DNA from: Phycisphaerae bacterium
GTDB taxonomy: Bacteria; Planctomycetota; Phycisphaerae; SM23-33
Direction: 5' to 3'
DNA length: 7,160 nucleotides
Assembly (NCBI GenBank): GCA_030754715.1
Contig: JASLZV010000088.1
Location: forward strand, 1-7,160
Under the pieces are notes generated by a model. It saw only the letters and a list, made by a program, of their open reading frames with translations. It ran no database searches and had not been told where the DNA came from. This document shows, piece after piece, positions 1-5,780 of this stretch; positions within the stretch are counted from its first letter, which is position 1, and every line of letters starts with the position of its first letter. Both the position numbers and the translations under genes were made by a program.

Positions 1-41
1 AATATACAAAAAACCGGAGGGGGTCAAATCTTTTCGCTGCC

Positions 42-1766
42 CTACCGCACCCCCCGGGCCAGAGCCACCTTGACCAATCCGACGAACATCGGCTGAGGGC
101 GAAGCGGGCGGCTGGTCAGTTCCGGATGAAACTGGGCGGCTATGAAATACGGATGCACCTCGCCAGGCAGTTCGAGGATTTGCATGATAGGATGGCGCGG
201 ATGCCGGCCGGAGAATTTCAGGCCCGCGGCCTCCAGTTGCTCGATGTACTTCGGGTCCACCTCGTAGCGGTGGCGAAATCGTTCGCGGATATGCTCGGCG
301 CCGCCAAATAACTCCGCCGCGACCGTGTCGGCCATGATCTCCACGTCTTGCCCACCCAGGCGCATGTTTCCCCCGAGCCCTTCGATCTGCTTCTGCTCGG
401 GCAGAATGTCGATCACGGGCGCCTTGCAGTCGGGGTCGATCTCCGTACTGTGGGCCCCGCCCAGACCGCAAACGTTGCGGGCAAACTCCACCACAGCCAT
501 CTGGAATCCCAGGCAGATGCCCAGGTACGGAAGTTTGTTCTCGCGAGCGTAACGAATGCAGGCAATCTTGCCGTCCGTCCCGCGAACGCCGAACCCGCCC
601 GGCACGATGATGCCATCGGTGTCCTTCAGCGATTGGGCCACGTTGTCTCCGGTCACACTGGTGGTGTCGATCCACTTAATGTTGACCTTGGCGTTATTGG
701 CCACACCGGCGTGCTCCAGCGCCTTGATGATGCTGGCATAACTGTCGCGCACGGTCGTGTACTTGCCGGTGACGCCGATGGTGACTTCGCCGCTGCTGTG
801 CCCGATTCTCGCGGAAAATTCGCGCCATTGCATTGCCGCCCTGGCGTCCGACAGCGAATTGACCCGGTTGCCCAATTCCAGCAGTTGAATCACCTGGCTG
901 TCCAGGCCGGCTTCTCGCATCATCTCGGGCAGCAAATAGATGCTGGACAGGTCATGCATGCTGAAAACGCGTTCCATCGGAACGTTCGTATAGATGCTGA
1001 TCTTCTGCCTGACTTTCTCATCCACCGGCTTGCCCGCCCGGCAGGCGATGATGTCCGGCTGAATGCCCACTCCCATCAGCCGCTTGATGCCCAACTGGGC
1101 GGCCTTGGACTTCTGCTCCCCCAGCGACGGCGGCCAAATAATGTACGTCAGGGCCACGAACGACGTGCTGCCAGGACCCTCTTCGTAGGCCAGTTCGCGC
1201 AGGGCCTCAATGTAAAAACCATTTTCGAAGTCGCCTACCGTCCCGCCCACCTCCACGAACACCGCGTCAGCCTCGGTTTCCATGGCCAGTTCGCGAAGGC
1301 GCAATTTCACCTCGCCGGTAACGTGAGGAATCATCTGGACGTCGCGCCCCAAATAACCGCCCGCACGCTCCCTCTTCAGCACGCTGGTATAGATCTGACC
1401 GGCCGTGGTAAAACTCGCCGCCGTCAGGTCCTGGTCGAGCATCCGCTCGTAGGTACCCAGATCCATGTCGGTCTCCATCCCGTCATCCAGGACGAACACC
1501 TCACCATGGCGAAAGGGGTTCAGCGTGCCGGAATCAATGTTGAGATAGCCTTCCAGTTTTACAGGAGCAACCTTCAGGCCCTTGTCCTTGAGCAACTTGG
1601 CCAGGCTGGAGGAGAAAATGCCTTTCCCCAAACCGCTGATCACCGTACCAACTACAACAACATATTTGGTGCGGCCTTTGCGGTATCCTTCAGGGAGGGG
1701 GGTGTGGAATTCTGTTTCGTCCGTCTGGTCCTTCACCGATCGCAGCAAATCCATGGCTTCGCTCAT
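42..1766 (-). CDS. pyrG: CTP synthase (glutamine-hydrolysing), divergent form with N-terminal extension
   Basis: Makes CTP from UTP, ATP and glutamine-derived ammonia in the cytoplasm, the last step of de novo pyrimidine nucleotide synthesis. The 574 residues hold an amidoligase domain (about 34-300) and a class I glutamine amidotransferase domain (about 327-570). Visible landmarks: a P-loop-like SGLGKGI with Lys48, Lys70, probable Mg ligands Asp102 and Glu172, GGTVGD at 174-179, UTP-loop Lys219/Lys221/Gln224, the nucleophile Cys418 in GICLG, the LGGNMRLG segment, RHRYEV, and the His547/Glu549 dyad in FHPE. It is about 30 residues longer than the E. coli enzyme because of a charged N-terminal leader. 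The usual KLDPY is KLEGY here, and KTKPTQ is KSKAAQ. The ATG at 1766 lies only about 2 nt behind a predicted transcription start and has no Shine-Dalgarno; Met5 is an alternative start. Assignment is very secure; the exact start is less so. Confidence 0.97.
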   Translation of the reverse strand: MSEAMDLLRSVKDQTDETEFHTPLPEGYRKGRTKYVVVVGTVISGLGKGIFSSSLAKLLKDKGLKVAPVKLEGYLNIDSGTLNPFRHGEVFVLDDGMETDMDLGTYERMLDQDLTAASFTTAGQIYTSVLKRERAGGYLGRDVQMIPHVTGEVKLRLRELAMETEADAVFVEVGGTVGDFENGFYIEALRELAYEEGPGSTSFVALTYIIWPPSLGEQKSKAAQLGIKRLMGVGIQPDIIACRAGKPVDEKVRQKISIYTNVPMERVFSMHDLSSIYLLPEMMREAGLDSQVIQLLELGNRVNSLSDARAAMQWREFSARIGHSSGEVTIGVTGKYTTVRDSYASIIKALEHAGVANNAKVNIKWIDTTSVTGDNVAQSLKDTDGIIVPGGFGVRGTDGKIACIRYARENKLPYLGICLGFQMAVVEFARNVCGLGGAHSTEIDPDCKAPVIDILPEQKQIEGLGGNMRLGGQDVEIMADTVAAELFGGAEHIRERFRHRYEVDPKYIEQLEAAGLKFSGRHPRHPIMQILELPGEVHPYFIAAQFHPELTSRPLRPQPMFVGLVKVALARGVR

Positions 1767-1774
1767 GGACCCAT

Positions 1775-1803
1775 ACTATAGCAACCGCGGACAAGACTGG
1801 CAA
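1775..1803 (-). promoter_or_regulatory. sigma70-type promoter for pyrG
   Basis: Read on the minus strand, TTGCCA (1798-1803) and TATAGT (1775-1780) are separated by exactly 17 bp; each hexamer matches consensus at five of six bases. The expected transcription start, around 1767-1768, is only 1-2 nt before the pyrG ATG, so the mRNA would be essentially leaderless unless an internal start is used. Prediction from sequence only. Confidence 0.6.
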
Positions 1804-1810
1804 CAAATCC

Positions 1811-1838
1811 TTGCATCGTTGGACCCCTGGCCTACAAT
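1811..1838 (+). promoter_or_regulatory. Candidate promoter for the URO-D-like gene
   Basis: TTGCAT (1811-1816) and TACAAT (1833-1838) lie 16 bp apart on the plus strand. The -10 matches consensus at five of six bases, the -35 at only three. Transcription would begin near 1845, giving a leader of about 37 nt before GTG 1882. It sits back to back with the pyrG promoter, the two -35 boxes being 7 bp apart. Confidence 0.4.
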
Positions 1839-1869
1839 CCCCTTCGATTCGGACCGCGCCACCGACTCG

Positions 1870-1875
1870 AAAGGA
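1870..1875 (+). promoter_or_regulatory. Shine-Dalgarno site fixing the GTG 1882 start
   Basis: AAAGGA ends 6 bp before GTG 1882. Together with the upstream promoter candidate at 1811-1838 it favours this start over in-frame upstream codons such as ATG 1765, which lies before the promoter and overlaps the pyrG start. Confidence 0.5.
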
Positions 1876-1881
1876 CCCCAC

Positions 1882-2979
1882 GTGGCCATCGATTTCAGTT
1901 TCGACCGGTGGGAAAAGGTGCTCCAGACCTTCCGCCGCTGGTGGGCGGGCAGGTTGGACCGGCCGATCCTCGCCGCCACGTCGGGCGGGCGCGACCCGGG
2001 GCGAGCCGAGCCCTCACTGTCCTCGAACGCATTGGGGTACACCACCGGGCTCACGGCGTTTTACGACTTGTCGGTCCCCGCTGCGGAAATCGTGGACCGC
2101 TGGGATTACGACCTTTCGTGCAAGAAATTCCTTGGCGACGCCGTCCCAAGCGTCTGTCCGAACTTCGGCCCGGGCGTAGCCGCCGCCTTCCTGAGCGCAA
2201 GGCTTGAAACGGACGACAACACCGTCTGGTTCCATCCGCCGGAGGACATGGAGATTGCCGACATCCACTTCGAGTACGATGGTGACAACCGCTGGCTGAA
2301 TCGCGTCAAGGACATCTGCCGGGCGGCTGTCGAACGCTGGGAGGGACTGGTACAGATCGCCATGACCGACCTGGGTGGCATCCTGGACATGCTCTCGGTC
2401 TTCCGGCCCGGTGAAAAACTCCTCCTGGACCTCTACGATCATCCCGGGCACGTCGAGCGGCTCACCTGGGAGGCCTACGAACTGTGGCACCGCTTCTACA
2501 GGGAGATCGACGAGATCATCCACCCGACCAATCCCGGATACATGGCCTGGGCCGCCGTCTTTTGCCCCCAGCCGTACTACATGCTCCAATGCGACTTCGC
2601 TTACATGATAGGGCCGGACATGTTTGACCGGTTTGCCAGACCGGAACTCCTGGCCACGTGCAAGCGGCTGCCCAACTGCTTCTATCACCTCGACGGCCAA
2701 GGCCAGTTGTCGCACCTGGGCTCGTTGTTGACCATCAAGGAACTCCGCGGCATACAATGGGTCCCCGGGCCGAGCCAACCCCAAGGCGACGAATGGATCG
2801 ACGTGTATCGCAAGATCGTCGAAGCAGGCAAACTGGCCCAACTTCTGACACTTGACGCGGTTGATGCCGTCGCCGAGCAGACCGGCCGACCCGGCAATGC
2901 CCTGTTCTGGGACTGGGAGGGACGGATCGAACCCGAAGGCAAGTTCCAGCGTGCCCTGAAAAGGTACGGTGTGGCCTGA
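1882..2979 (+). CDS. URO-D superfamily protein (methyltransferase/decarboxylase-like), not HemE
   Basis: A 365-residue protein of the uroporphyrinogen decarboxylase-like TIM-barrel superfamily, which also contains cobamide-dependent methyltransferases (MtaA/MtbA type). Family-like segments in order: NFGPG at 94-98, TDLGG at 162-166, a QCDF motif at 236-239, YHLDG at 268-272 followed by His278, and IQWVPG at 291-296. The HemE N-terminal substrate-binding signature (MRQAGRY type) is missing, so a role in heme synthesis is unlikely. The zinc-binding His-x-Cys of MtaA-like enzymes is also absent: the matching place reads His269-Leu-Asp271. Substrate and reaction are unknown. The open frame runs further upstream (to 1582, with ATG at 1765), but those residues lie over pyrG or in a low-complexity stretch before the promoter. 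A GTG start with AAAGGA in front is preferred. It is divergent from pyrG and convergent with kdsB (23 bp between). Confidence 0.8.
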   Translation: MAIDFSFDRWEKVLQTFRRWWAGRLDRPILAATSGGRDPGRAEPSLSSNALGYTTGLTAFYDLSVPAAEIVDRWDYDLSCKKFLGDAVPSVCPNFGPGVAAAFLSARLETDDNTVWFHPPEDMEIADIHFEYDGDNRWLNRVKDICRAAVERWEGLVQIAMTDLGGILDMLSVFRPGEKLLLDLYDHPGHVERLTWEAYELWHRFYREIDEIIHPTNPGYMAWAAVFCPQPYYMLQCDFAYMIGPDMFDRFARPELLATCKRLPNCFYHLDGQGQLSHLGSLLTIKELRGIQWVPGPSQPQGDEWIDVYRKIVEAGKLAQLLTLDAVDAVAEQTGRPGNALFWDWEGRIEPEGKFQRALKRYGVA

Positions 2980-3002
2980 GGGCTTCTCTGGTAGTTCGCG
3001 GT

Positions 3003-3737
3003 CTATCGGCCTCCCTTGAGGCGCCGAACGAATGCCGCGTAGTCTTCCGGCGTATCTATGCCCCGGGCGCAGTAGTCGGTAATCCCCACGATGATATCGA
3101 AGCCGCTCTCCAACGCGCGGAGTTGTTCGAGTTTTTCAGCCTGCTCGCCGGGCGTGGGCGGCAGGGAGGTAAACTGCTTCAGGAACGCCACGCGATAAGC
3201 GTATATCCCCAGGTGCAGCAAAGACGCAACGTCGCCGGCGTTGTCGCGGTTGAAGGGGATGGCCGACCGGGAGAAGTACATTGCCCGCCCGTCCTGCCGC
3301 CGAACGACCTTGGCCTTGTTCGGATCGCCGGCTTCTGCACTACTCAGCGGGGTGGCCAGCGTGGCCATGGGGCACTGCCCGCCGGCCAGCAGGTTCACCA
3401 GTTGGTCTATGCATCCACCCGGCATGTCGGGCTCGTCGCCCTGGACGTTCACGACGATACAGTCGGCGGCAAGTCGGAGAATCTCCGCTGCCTCGGCCAG
3501 ACGGTCCGTGCCGCTTTGGTGGTCGGCGCGGGTCATGACAAACTCGCCGCCAAAGGCCTCAACAGCTCCGGCGATCCGCTCGTCGTCAGTGGCTACAACA
3601 ACACGCCCAACCTTGGTGGCTGTCTCAGTCGCCTCGACCACGTGCTGAACGAGACACTTGCCTGTTCGGTTCAACAAAGGCTTTCCCGGCAGGCGGGTGG
3701 AGGCGTAACGGGCGGGAATGATGGCAACCGCGTCCAT
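3003..3737 (-). CDS. kdsB: 3-deoxy-manno-octulosonate cytidylyltransferase (CMP-KDO synthetase)
   Basis: Couples CTP and KDO to CMP-KDO plus pyrophosphate, activating the sugar for attachment to lipid A, so the organism is expected to make a KDO-containing lipopolysaccharide. From ATG 3737 the protein is 244 residues, close to the usual length. It starts directly with the nucleotide-binding motif (IIPARYASTRLPGKPL, residues 6-21). Further matches: ATDDERI at 49-55, SGTDR at 75-79, VQGDEP at 98-103 with metal ligand Asp101, YFSRSAIP at 154-161, HLGIYAYR at 175-182, EKLEQLRALE at 201-210 and GIDTPEDY at 226-233 with the second expected metal ligand Asp228. The frame stays open to an ATG at 3818, but those 27 extra residues look unlike the family. 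The product of pyrG is its substrate. The lipoprotein gene lies 94 bp upstream on the same strand, so co-transcription is possible. Confidence 0.96.
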   Translation of the reverse strand: MDAVAIIPARYASTRLPGKPLLNRTGKCLVQHVVEATETATKVGRVVVATDDERIAGAVEAFGGEFVMTRADHQSGTDRLAEAAEILRLAADCIVVNVQGDEPDMPGGCIDQLVNLLAGGQCPMATLATPLSSAEAGDPNKAKVVRRQDGRAMYFSRSAIPFNRDNAGDVASLLHLGIYAYRVAFLKQFTSLPPTPGEQAEKLEQLRALESGFDIIVGITDYCARGIDTPEDYAAFVRRLKGGR

Positions 3738-3747
3738 GACGGCGGCG

Positions 3748-3777
3748 AGTGTATCGCAGATAGACCAGGCCTTGCAA
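3748..3777 (-). promoter_or_regulatory. Weak candidate promoter for kdsB
   Basis: On the minus strand TTGCAA (3772-3777) and TACACT (3748-3753) are 18 bp apart, each matching consensus at four of six bases. The implied transcription start, near 3741, is only about 4 nt before ATG 3737. If real, kdsB would have an almost leaderless transcript and the ATG at 3818 could not be used from it. Low confidence; read-through from the lipoprotein promoter is an alternative. Confidence 0.25.
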
Positions 3778-3831
3778 GAAATACCGCGCACAGCCGCAAC
3801 CGCCGGGCACCCCCCCACAGGACCGTGAGAA

Positions 3832-4662
3832 TCACTTGACCGGCACGTCCAGGACCTCGGGGGTCAGGACCAACACGGTCTCGAATTCCATTCCCTCCTT
3901 TTGCCGCACGAAAAAGTGCCGGCCCACACTGTGGGGTCTGCGGGCCGCCGCACCGGGACCAATCACCAGGAAGTCCTTTGCGTTCATCGGAACCTGGAAC
4001 AGCAGGTCCCGAAAGCCGAACATCACGGATTCCTTGATCATCCTGACGCCTCTTGCGCCCTTGGCATAGCGGGTCCTCGGACGGGTGGAGCGTACTTGCG
4101 GTATCCCGGTCAGCAGCATCTTTTGCGAGTCGTCCTGATCGACCGTACAGGCTATCGTCAGCACGTTGTCCCCGGGCGGCAGGTCCGAACCACTGAGGGT
4201 GCGGTCGGCATGGAAGATAAAGATCGTCTGTACATCTTGCCGGCGTTTGAGAGCAATGTGGTGCAGGCTGCCGGGATGCCCCACCTGGACCGACTCAGTC
4301 AACTCCCGACCCGTCATCCGCTTGAGAACCTCCGCCACATCCGCCCACATGTCGCTTCGGCCCAGCCCGACACGCAGACCATTTCGGCCCAGTTCGGCAA
4401 GCCGGTCGGCCCCGATGGGTTCTTCCGCCAGGTAACTCCAGATTTCCTCAGAATCGCTGGATTGGCCCGATGGTACCTCGATGTGACTAACGCGAATCCG
4501 CGCCACCCGCCGAGCCGGTCGCAGGTCCGATCGATCGTCCGTCTCGTTTGACCAGAACCCACTCGTATCAAGCGGGGGGCCATGAATCGCCTCGGGAGGC
4601 TCCGTGCAGCCGGGCAAGACGGCCGCCAATGTCAGCAGAAAAACAATCCAGAAGCGACTCAT
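3832..4662 (-). CDS. Predicted outer-membrane lipoprotein of unknown function
   Basis: A 276-residue protein that I cannot assign to a characterised family. The N-terminus is a type II signal peptide: Arg3, a hydrophobic stretch at 4-15, then the lipobox LPGC with Cys19 as the lipid-modified residue. Residue +2 is Thr, not Asp, which suggests transfer to the outer membrane. After a linker of about 30 residues, the mature part looks like a compact soluble mixed alpha/beta domain: RVARIRVSHIEV (52-63), a Trp-containing acidic helix around 72-80, LGRNGLRVGLG (91-101), a strand VQTIFIF (144-150) and a C-terminal strand ETVLVLTPEV (261-270). There are no other membrane segments and no obvious catalytic motif. 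It has a strong promoter 60-90 bp upstream and precedes kdsB on the same strand, so an envelope role is possible but unproven. Confidence 0.8.
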   Translation of the reverse strand: MSRFWIVFLLTLAAVLPGCTEPPEAIHGPPLDTSGFWSNETDDRSDLRPARRVARIRVSHIEVPSGQSSDSEEIWSYLAEEPIGADRLAELGRNGLRVGLGRSDMWADVAEVLKRMTGRELTESVQVGHPGSLHHIALKRRQDVQTIFIFHADRTLSGSDLPPGDNVLTIACTVDQDDSQKMLLTGIPQVRSTRPRTRYAKGARGVRMIKESVMFGFRDLLFQVPMNAKDFLVIGPGAAARRPHSVGRHFFVRQKEGMEFETVLVLTPEVLDVPVK

Positions 4663-4721
4663 GGCGTAACCGGCCCGCTACTTAAGGAATACTGTCCACC
4701 GAACCACGCGGGTCACGACCT

Positions 4722-4750
4722 ATGCTACCGCTGTGGTAGGGAGATGTCAA
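4722..4750 (-). promoter_or_regulatory. Strong sigma70-type promoter for the lipoprotein gene (possibly with kdsB)
   Basis: On the minus strand a perfect TTGACA (4745-4750) is followed after 17 bp by TAGCAT (4722-4727, four of six consensus bases). Transcription should start near 4715, leaving a leader of about 52 nt before ATG 4662. No clear Shine-Dalgarno precedes that ATG. A 5-bp hairpin CTACC/GGTAG (4725-4739) overlaps the -10 region and may be chance. Confidence 0.6.
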
Positions 4751-4789
4751 ACGCGCCTAAAGCCGCTAACGTCGCCCGCAATCCGTGGG

Positions 4790-4825
4790 GCAAAAGTACA
4801 AGCCCGGGAACTTGTCTCCCCGGGC
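4790..4825 (-). terminator. Probable intrinsic terminator behind the membrane-protein gene
   Basis: A perfect 7-bp GC stem, GCCCGGG (4802-4808) with CCCGGGC (4819-4825), encloses a 10-nt loop. Read on the minus strand it is followed by TTGTACTTTTG, a broken T-rich tract. It begins about 45 bp beyond the stop codon at 4871 and lies upstream of the lipoprotein promoter, as expected for a transcript boundary. The imperfect T-run lowers confidence. Confidence 0.55.
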
Positions 4826-4870
4826 CTGCGGAACCGGATTCCCACCCATAGTCCGCTACCCCAGCGGTGG

Positions 4871-5536
4871 TCATGACGCGTCGTTGTCCGCCACCTGCGT
4901 GGGCCTAAGCCGCATGTAACCCCTGGCGAACTTCACCTGCACCACAAGCCACACCAGCAGGGTAAGCAGCGGGTAAACAATGTATCGCAGATAATACCCA
5001 ATCTGGTCCAACGCGGTCGCGGACGGTGATTTGATTCTGCTGGTGGCGTCCTGCACCATATTGAGGGTAAACATCGACCCGCAGAAGACCGAACTGTCCA
5101 AAATCGGCCGCCAGGGAATCAACATCGCCAGAAGCAGTATCGACCAGAAAAACGCGCTGACGAAACCGCCCACTCCACCGGCGCGTTCCACCAGCGACAG
5201 TTGGGTGGCAAACAGCGCAGCCACGGCCATCAGAAGACAGGTCACCAGCGCCACGCGCCTTGTGCCCGGCAGAACCCAGTTGAGGATGCTCTCCCAAGTG
5301 GTCTGTTCTTCCACTGCTGCCACGGCGGCAATGGGTTTGGAGGTAGTCTTCTCCACAGCCGTCGCGGCATCTGACAGCGGACCCACTACGTCCGTGAAAC
5401 GCACCAGCACGAACCCCATCATCTGCATCAGGATGCACAGGACGACTAGCATCGCAAGAATATGCTTCGCTGTTCGGATCGACCGAAACGCCGCGAGGGA
5501 TTCCGCCTGGCTAGAGTCATACCTTAACTGTTCCAC
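4871..5536 (-). CDS. Four-helix integral membrane protein of unknown function
   Basis: A 221-residue protein with a hydrophilic N-terminus and four predicted transmembrane helices at about 26-46, 94-115, 122-141 and 180-201. An Ala/Thr/Glu-rich loop (about 50-90) separates helices 1 and 2, and a polar loop (about 143-178) separates helices 3 and 4. The tail is short and charged. I see no catalytic or binding motif and no recognised family. The start is GTG 5536, supported by AAAGGAG six bases upstream. It lies downstream of leuS and the hemL remnant on the same strand and is followed by a probable terminator. Whether it shares a transcript with leuS is unclear. The inverted repeat at 5562-5589 in its leader could be a control site. 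Confidence 0.8.
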   Translation of the reverse strand: MEQLRYDSSQAESLAAFRSIRTAKHILAMLVVLCILMQMMGFVLVRFTDVVGPLSDAATAVEKTTSKPIAAVAAVEEQTTWESILNWVLPGTRRVALVTCLLMAVAALFATQLSLVERAGGVGGFVSAFFWSILLLAMLIPWRPILDSSVFCGSMFTLNMVQDATSRIKSPSATALDQIGYYLRYIVYPLLTLLVWLVVQVKFARGYMRLRPTQVADNDAS

Positions 5537-5542
5537 GTTAGG

Positions 5543-5549
5543 CTCCTTT
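5543..5549 (-). promoter_or_regulatory. Shine-Dalgarno site fixing the GTG 5536 start
   Basis: On the minus strand AAAGGAG ends six bases before GTG 5536. This is the clearest ribosome-binding site in the window, and it establishes a GTG start for the membrane-protein gene. Confidence 0.75.
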
Positions 5550-5561
5550 CACTATGGGACA

Positions 5562-5589
5562 GTTTGTGGCCCTGCTGCGGTCCACAAAC
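5562..5589 (-). repeat. Perfect 8-bp inverted repeat in the membrane-protein gene leader
   Basis: GTTTGTGG (5562-5569) and CCACAAAC (5582-5589) are exact inverted copies separated by 12 bp, so the half-site centres are 20 bp apart. It ends about 13 bp before the Shine-Dalgarno site. No T-run follows it on either strand, so it is not a classical terminator. It could be a repressor operator or an RNA stem-loop affecting translation; chance is also possible. Confidence 0.45.
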
Positions 5590-5630
5590 ACGGCTTACAG
5601 CTTGCTGACGTATCGGTAAACCTGCGGTCC

Positions 5631-5774
5631 TTACATGAGCCTGGCTGCCGCGGAAAACGTCTCCCCGGCGCGCCCCACGGCTGCAAACACACGCACGGGC
5701 GAGTTCACACCTCCGACGAGCAACTTTCGGGCGTGCTCAAAGGCGGCCTTGGCTGTTGCGGACTTGCGCGGCAT
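5631..5774 (-). pseudogene. hemL: Truncated hemL remnant (glutamate-1-semialdehyde 2,1-aminomutase N-terminus)
   Basis: ATG 5774 opens a 47-codon reading frame ending in TAA at 5631. Residues 11-34 closely resemble the start of glutamate-1-semialdehyde aminomutase (AFEHARKLL, then GGVNSPVRVFAAVG; family pattern A..L.PGGVNSPVRAF..VGG). An intact enzyme has about 430 residues and makes 5-aminolevulinate in the C5 tetrapyrrole pathway. Here similarity fades after residue 34. The pyridoxal-phosphate lysine and the rest of the fold are missing, and the other two minus-strand frames do not resume it convincingly. The ATG begins 6 bp after the leuS stop, so an ancestral leuS-hemL pair with most of hemL deleted is likely. 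There is no evident Shine-Dalgarno apart from AACTTGAA between the genes. An expressed micropeptide is possible but less likely than a decayed gene. A functional hemL would have to exist elsewhere. Confidence 0.72.
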
Positions 5775-5780
5775 TTCAAG

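Noticed and set aside
1..41. Possible terminator behind pyrG (T-run on the minus strand at about 8-13)
   Set aside because: There is a T-run, but no stem longer than about 3 bp precedes it.
348..1781. Long open frame on the plus strand opposite pyrG (477 codons)
   Set aside because: It lies wholly antisense to a confidently identified CTP synthase and its translation resembles no protein family; it is a by-product of GC-rich codon use.
1582..1881. Longer start for the URO-D-like gene (ATG 1582 or ATG 1765)
   Set aside because: It would overlap pyrG or read through the promoter region, and the added residues show no family character; GTG 1882 has a Shine-Dalgarno site.
1882..2979. Calling this gene hemE and linking it to the hemL remnant as a heme cluster
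   Set aside because: The HemE substrate-binding signature is missing, the genes are about 3 kb apart on opposite strands, and hemL is only a fragment.
3738..3818. Longer kdsB start at ATG 3818
   Set aside because: The 27 added residues are unlike any KdsB N-terminus, which normally begins right before the IIPARY motif; ATG 3737 gives the expected length.
4663..4870. Possible tRNA or small RNA in the gene-free stretch
   Set aside because: There is no T-loop or acceptor-stem pattern; the visible structure is explained by a promoter and a terminator hairpin.
5540..5630. Continuation of hemL after the TAA in another frame
   Set aside because: I translated all three minus-strand frames and none shows the next HemL motifs; a short stretch (VYRYVSKL) resembles a late HemL segment only loosely.
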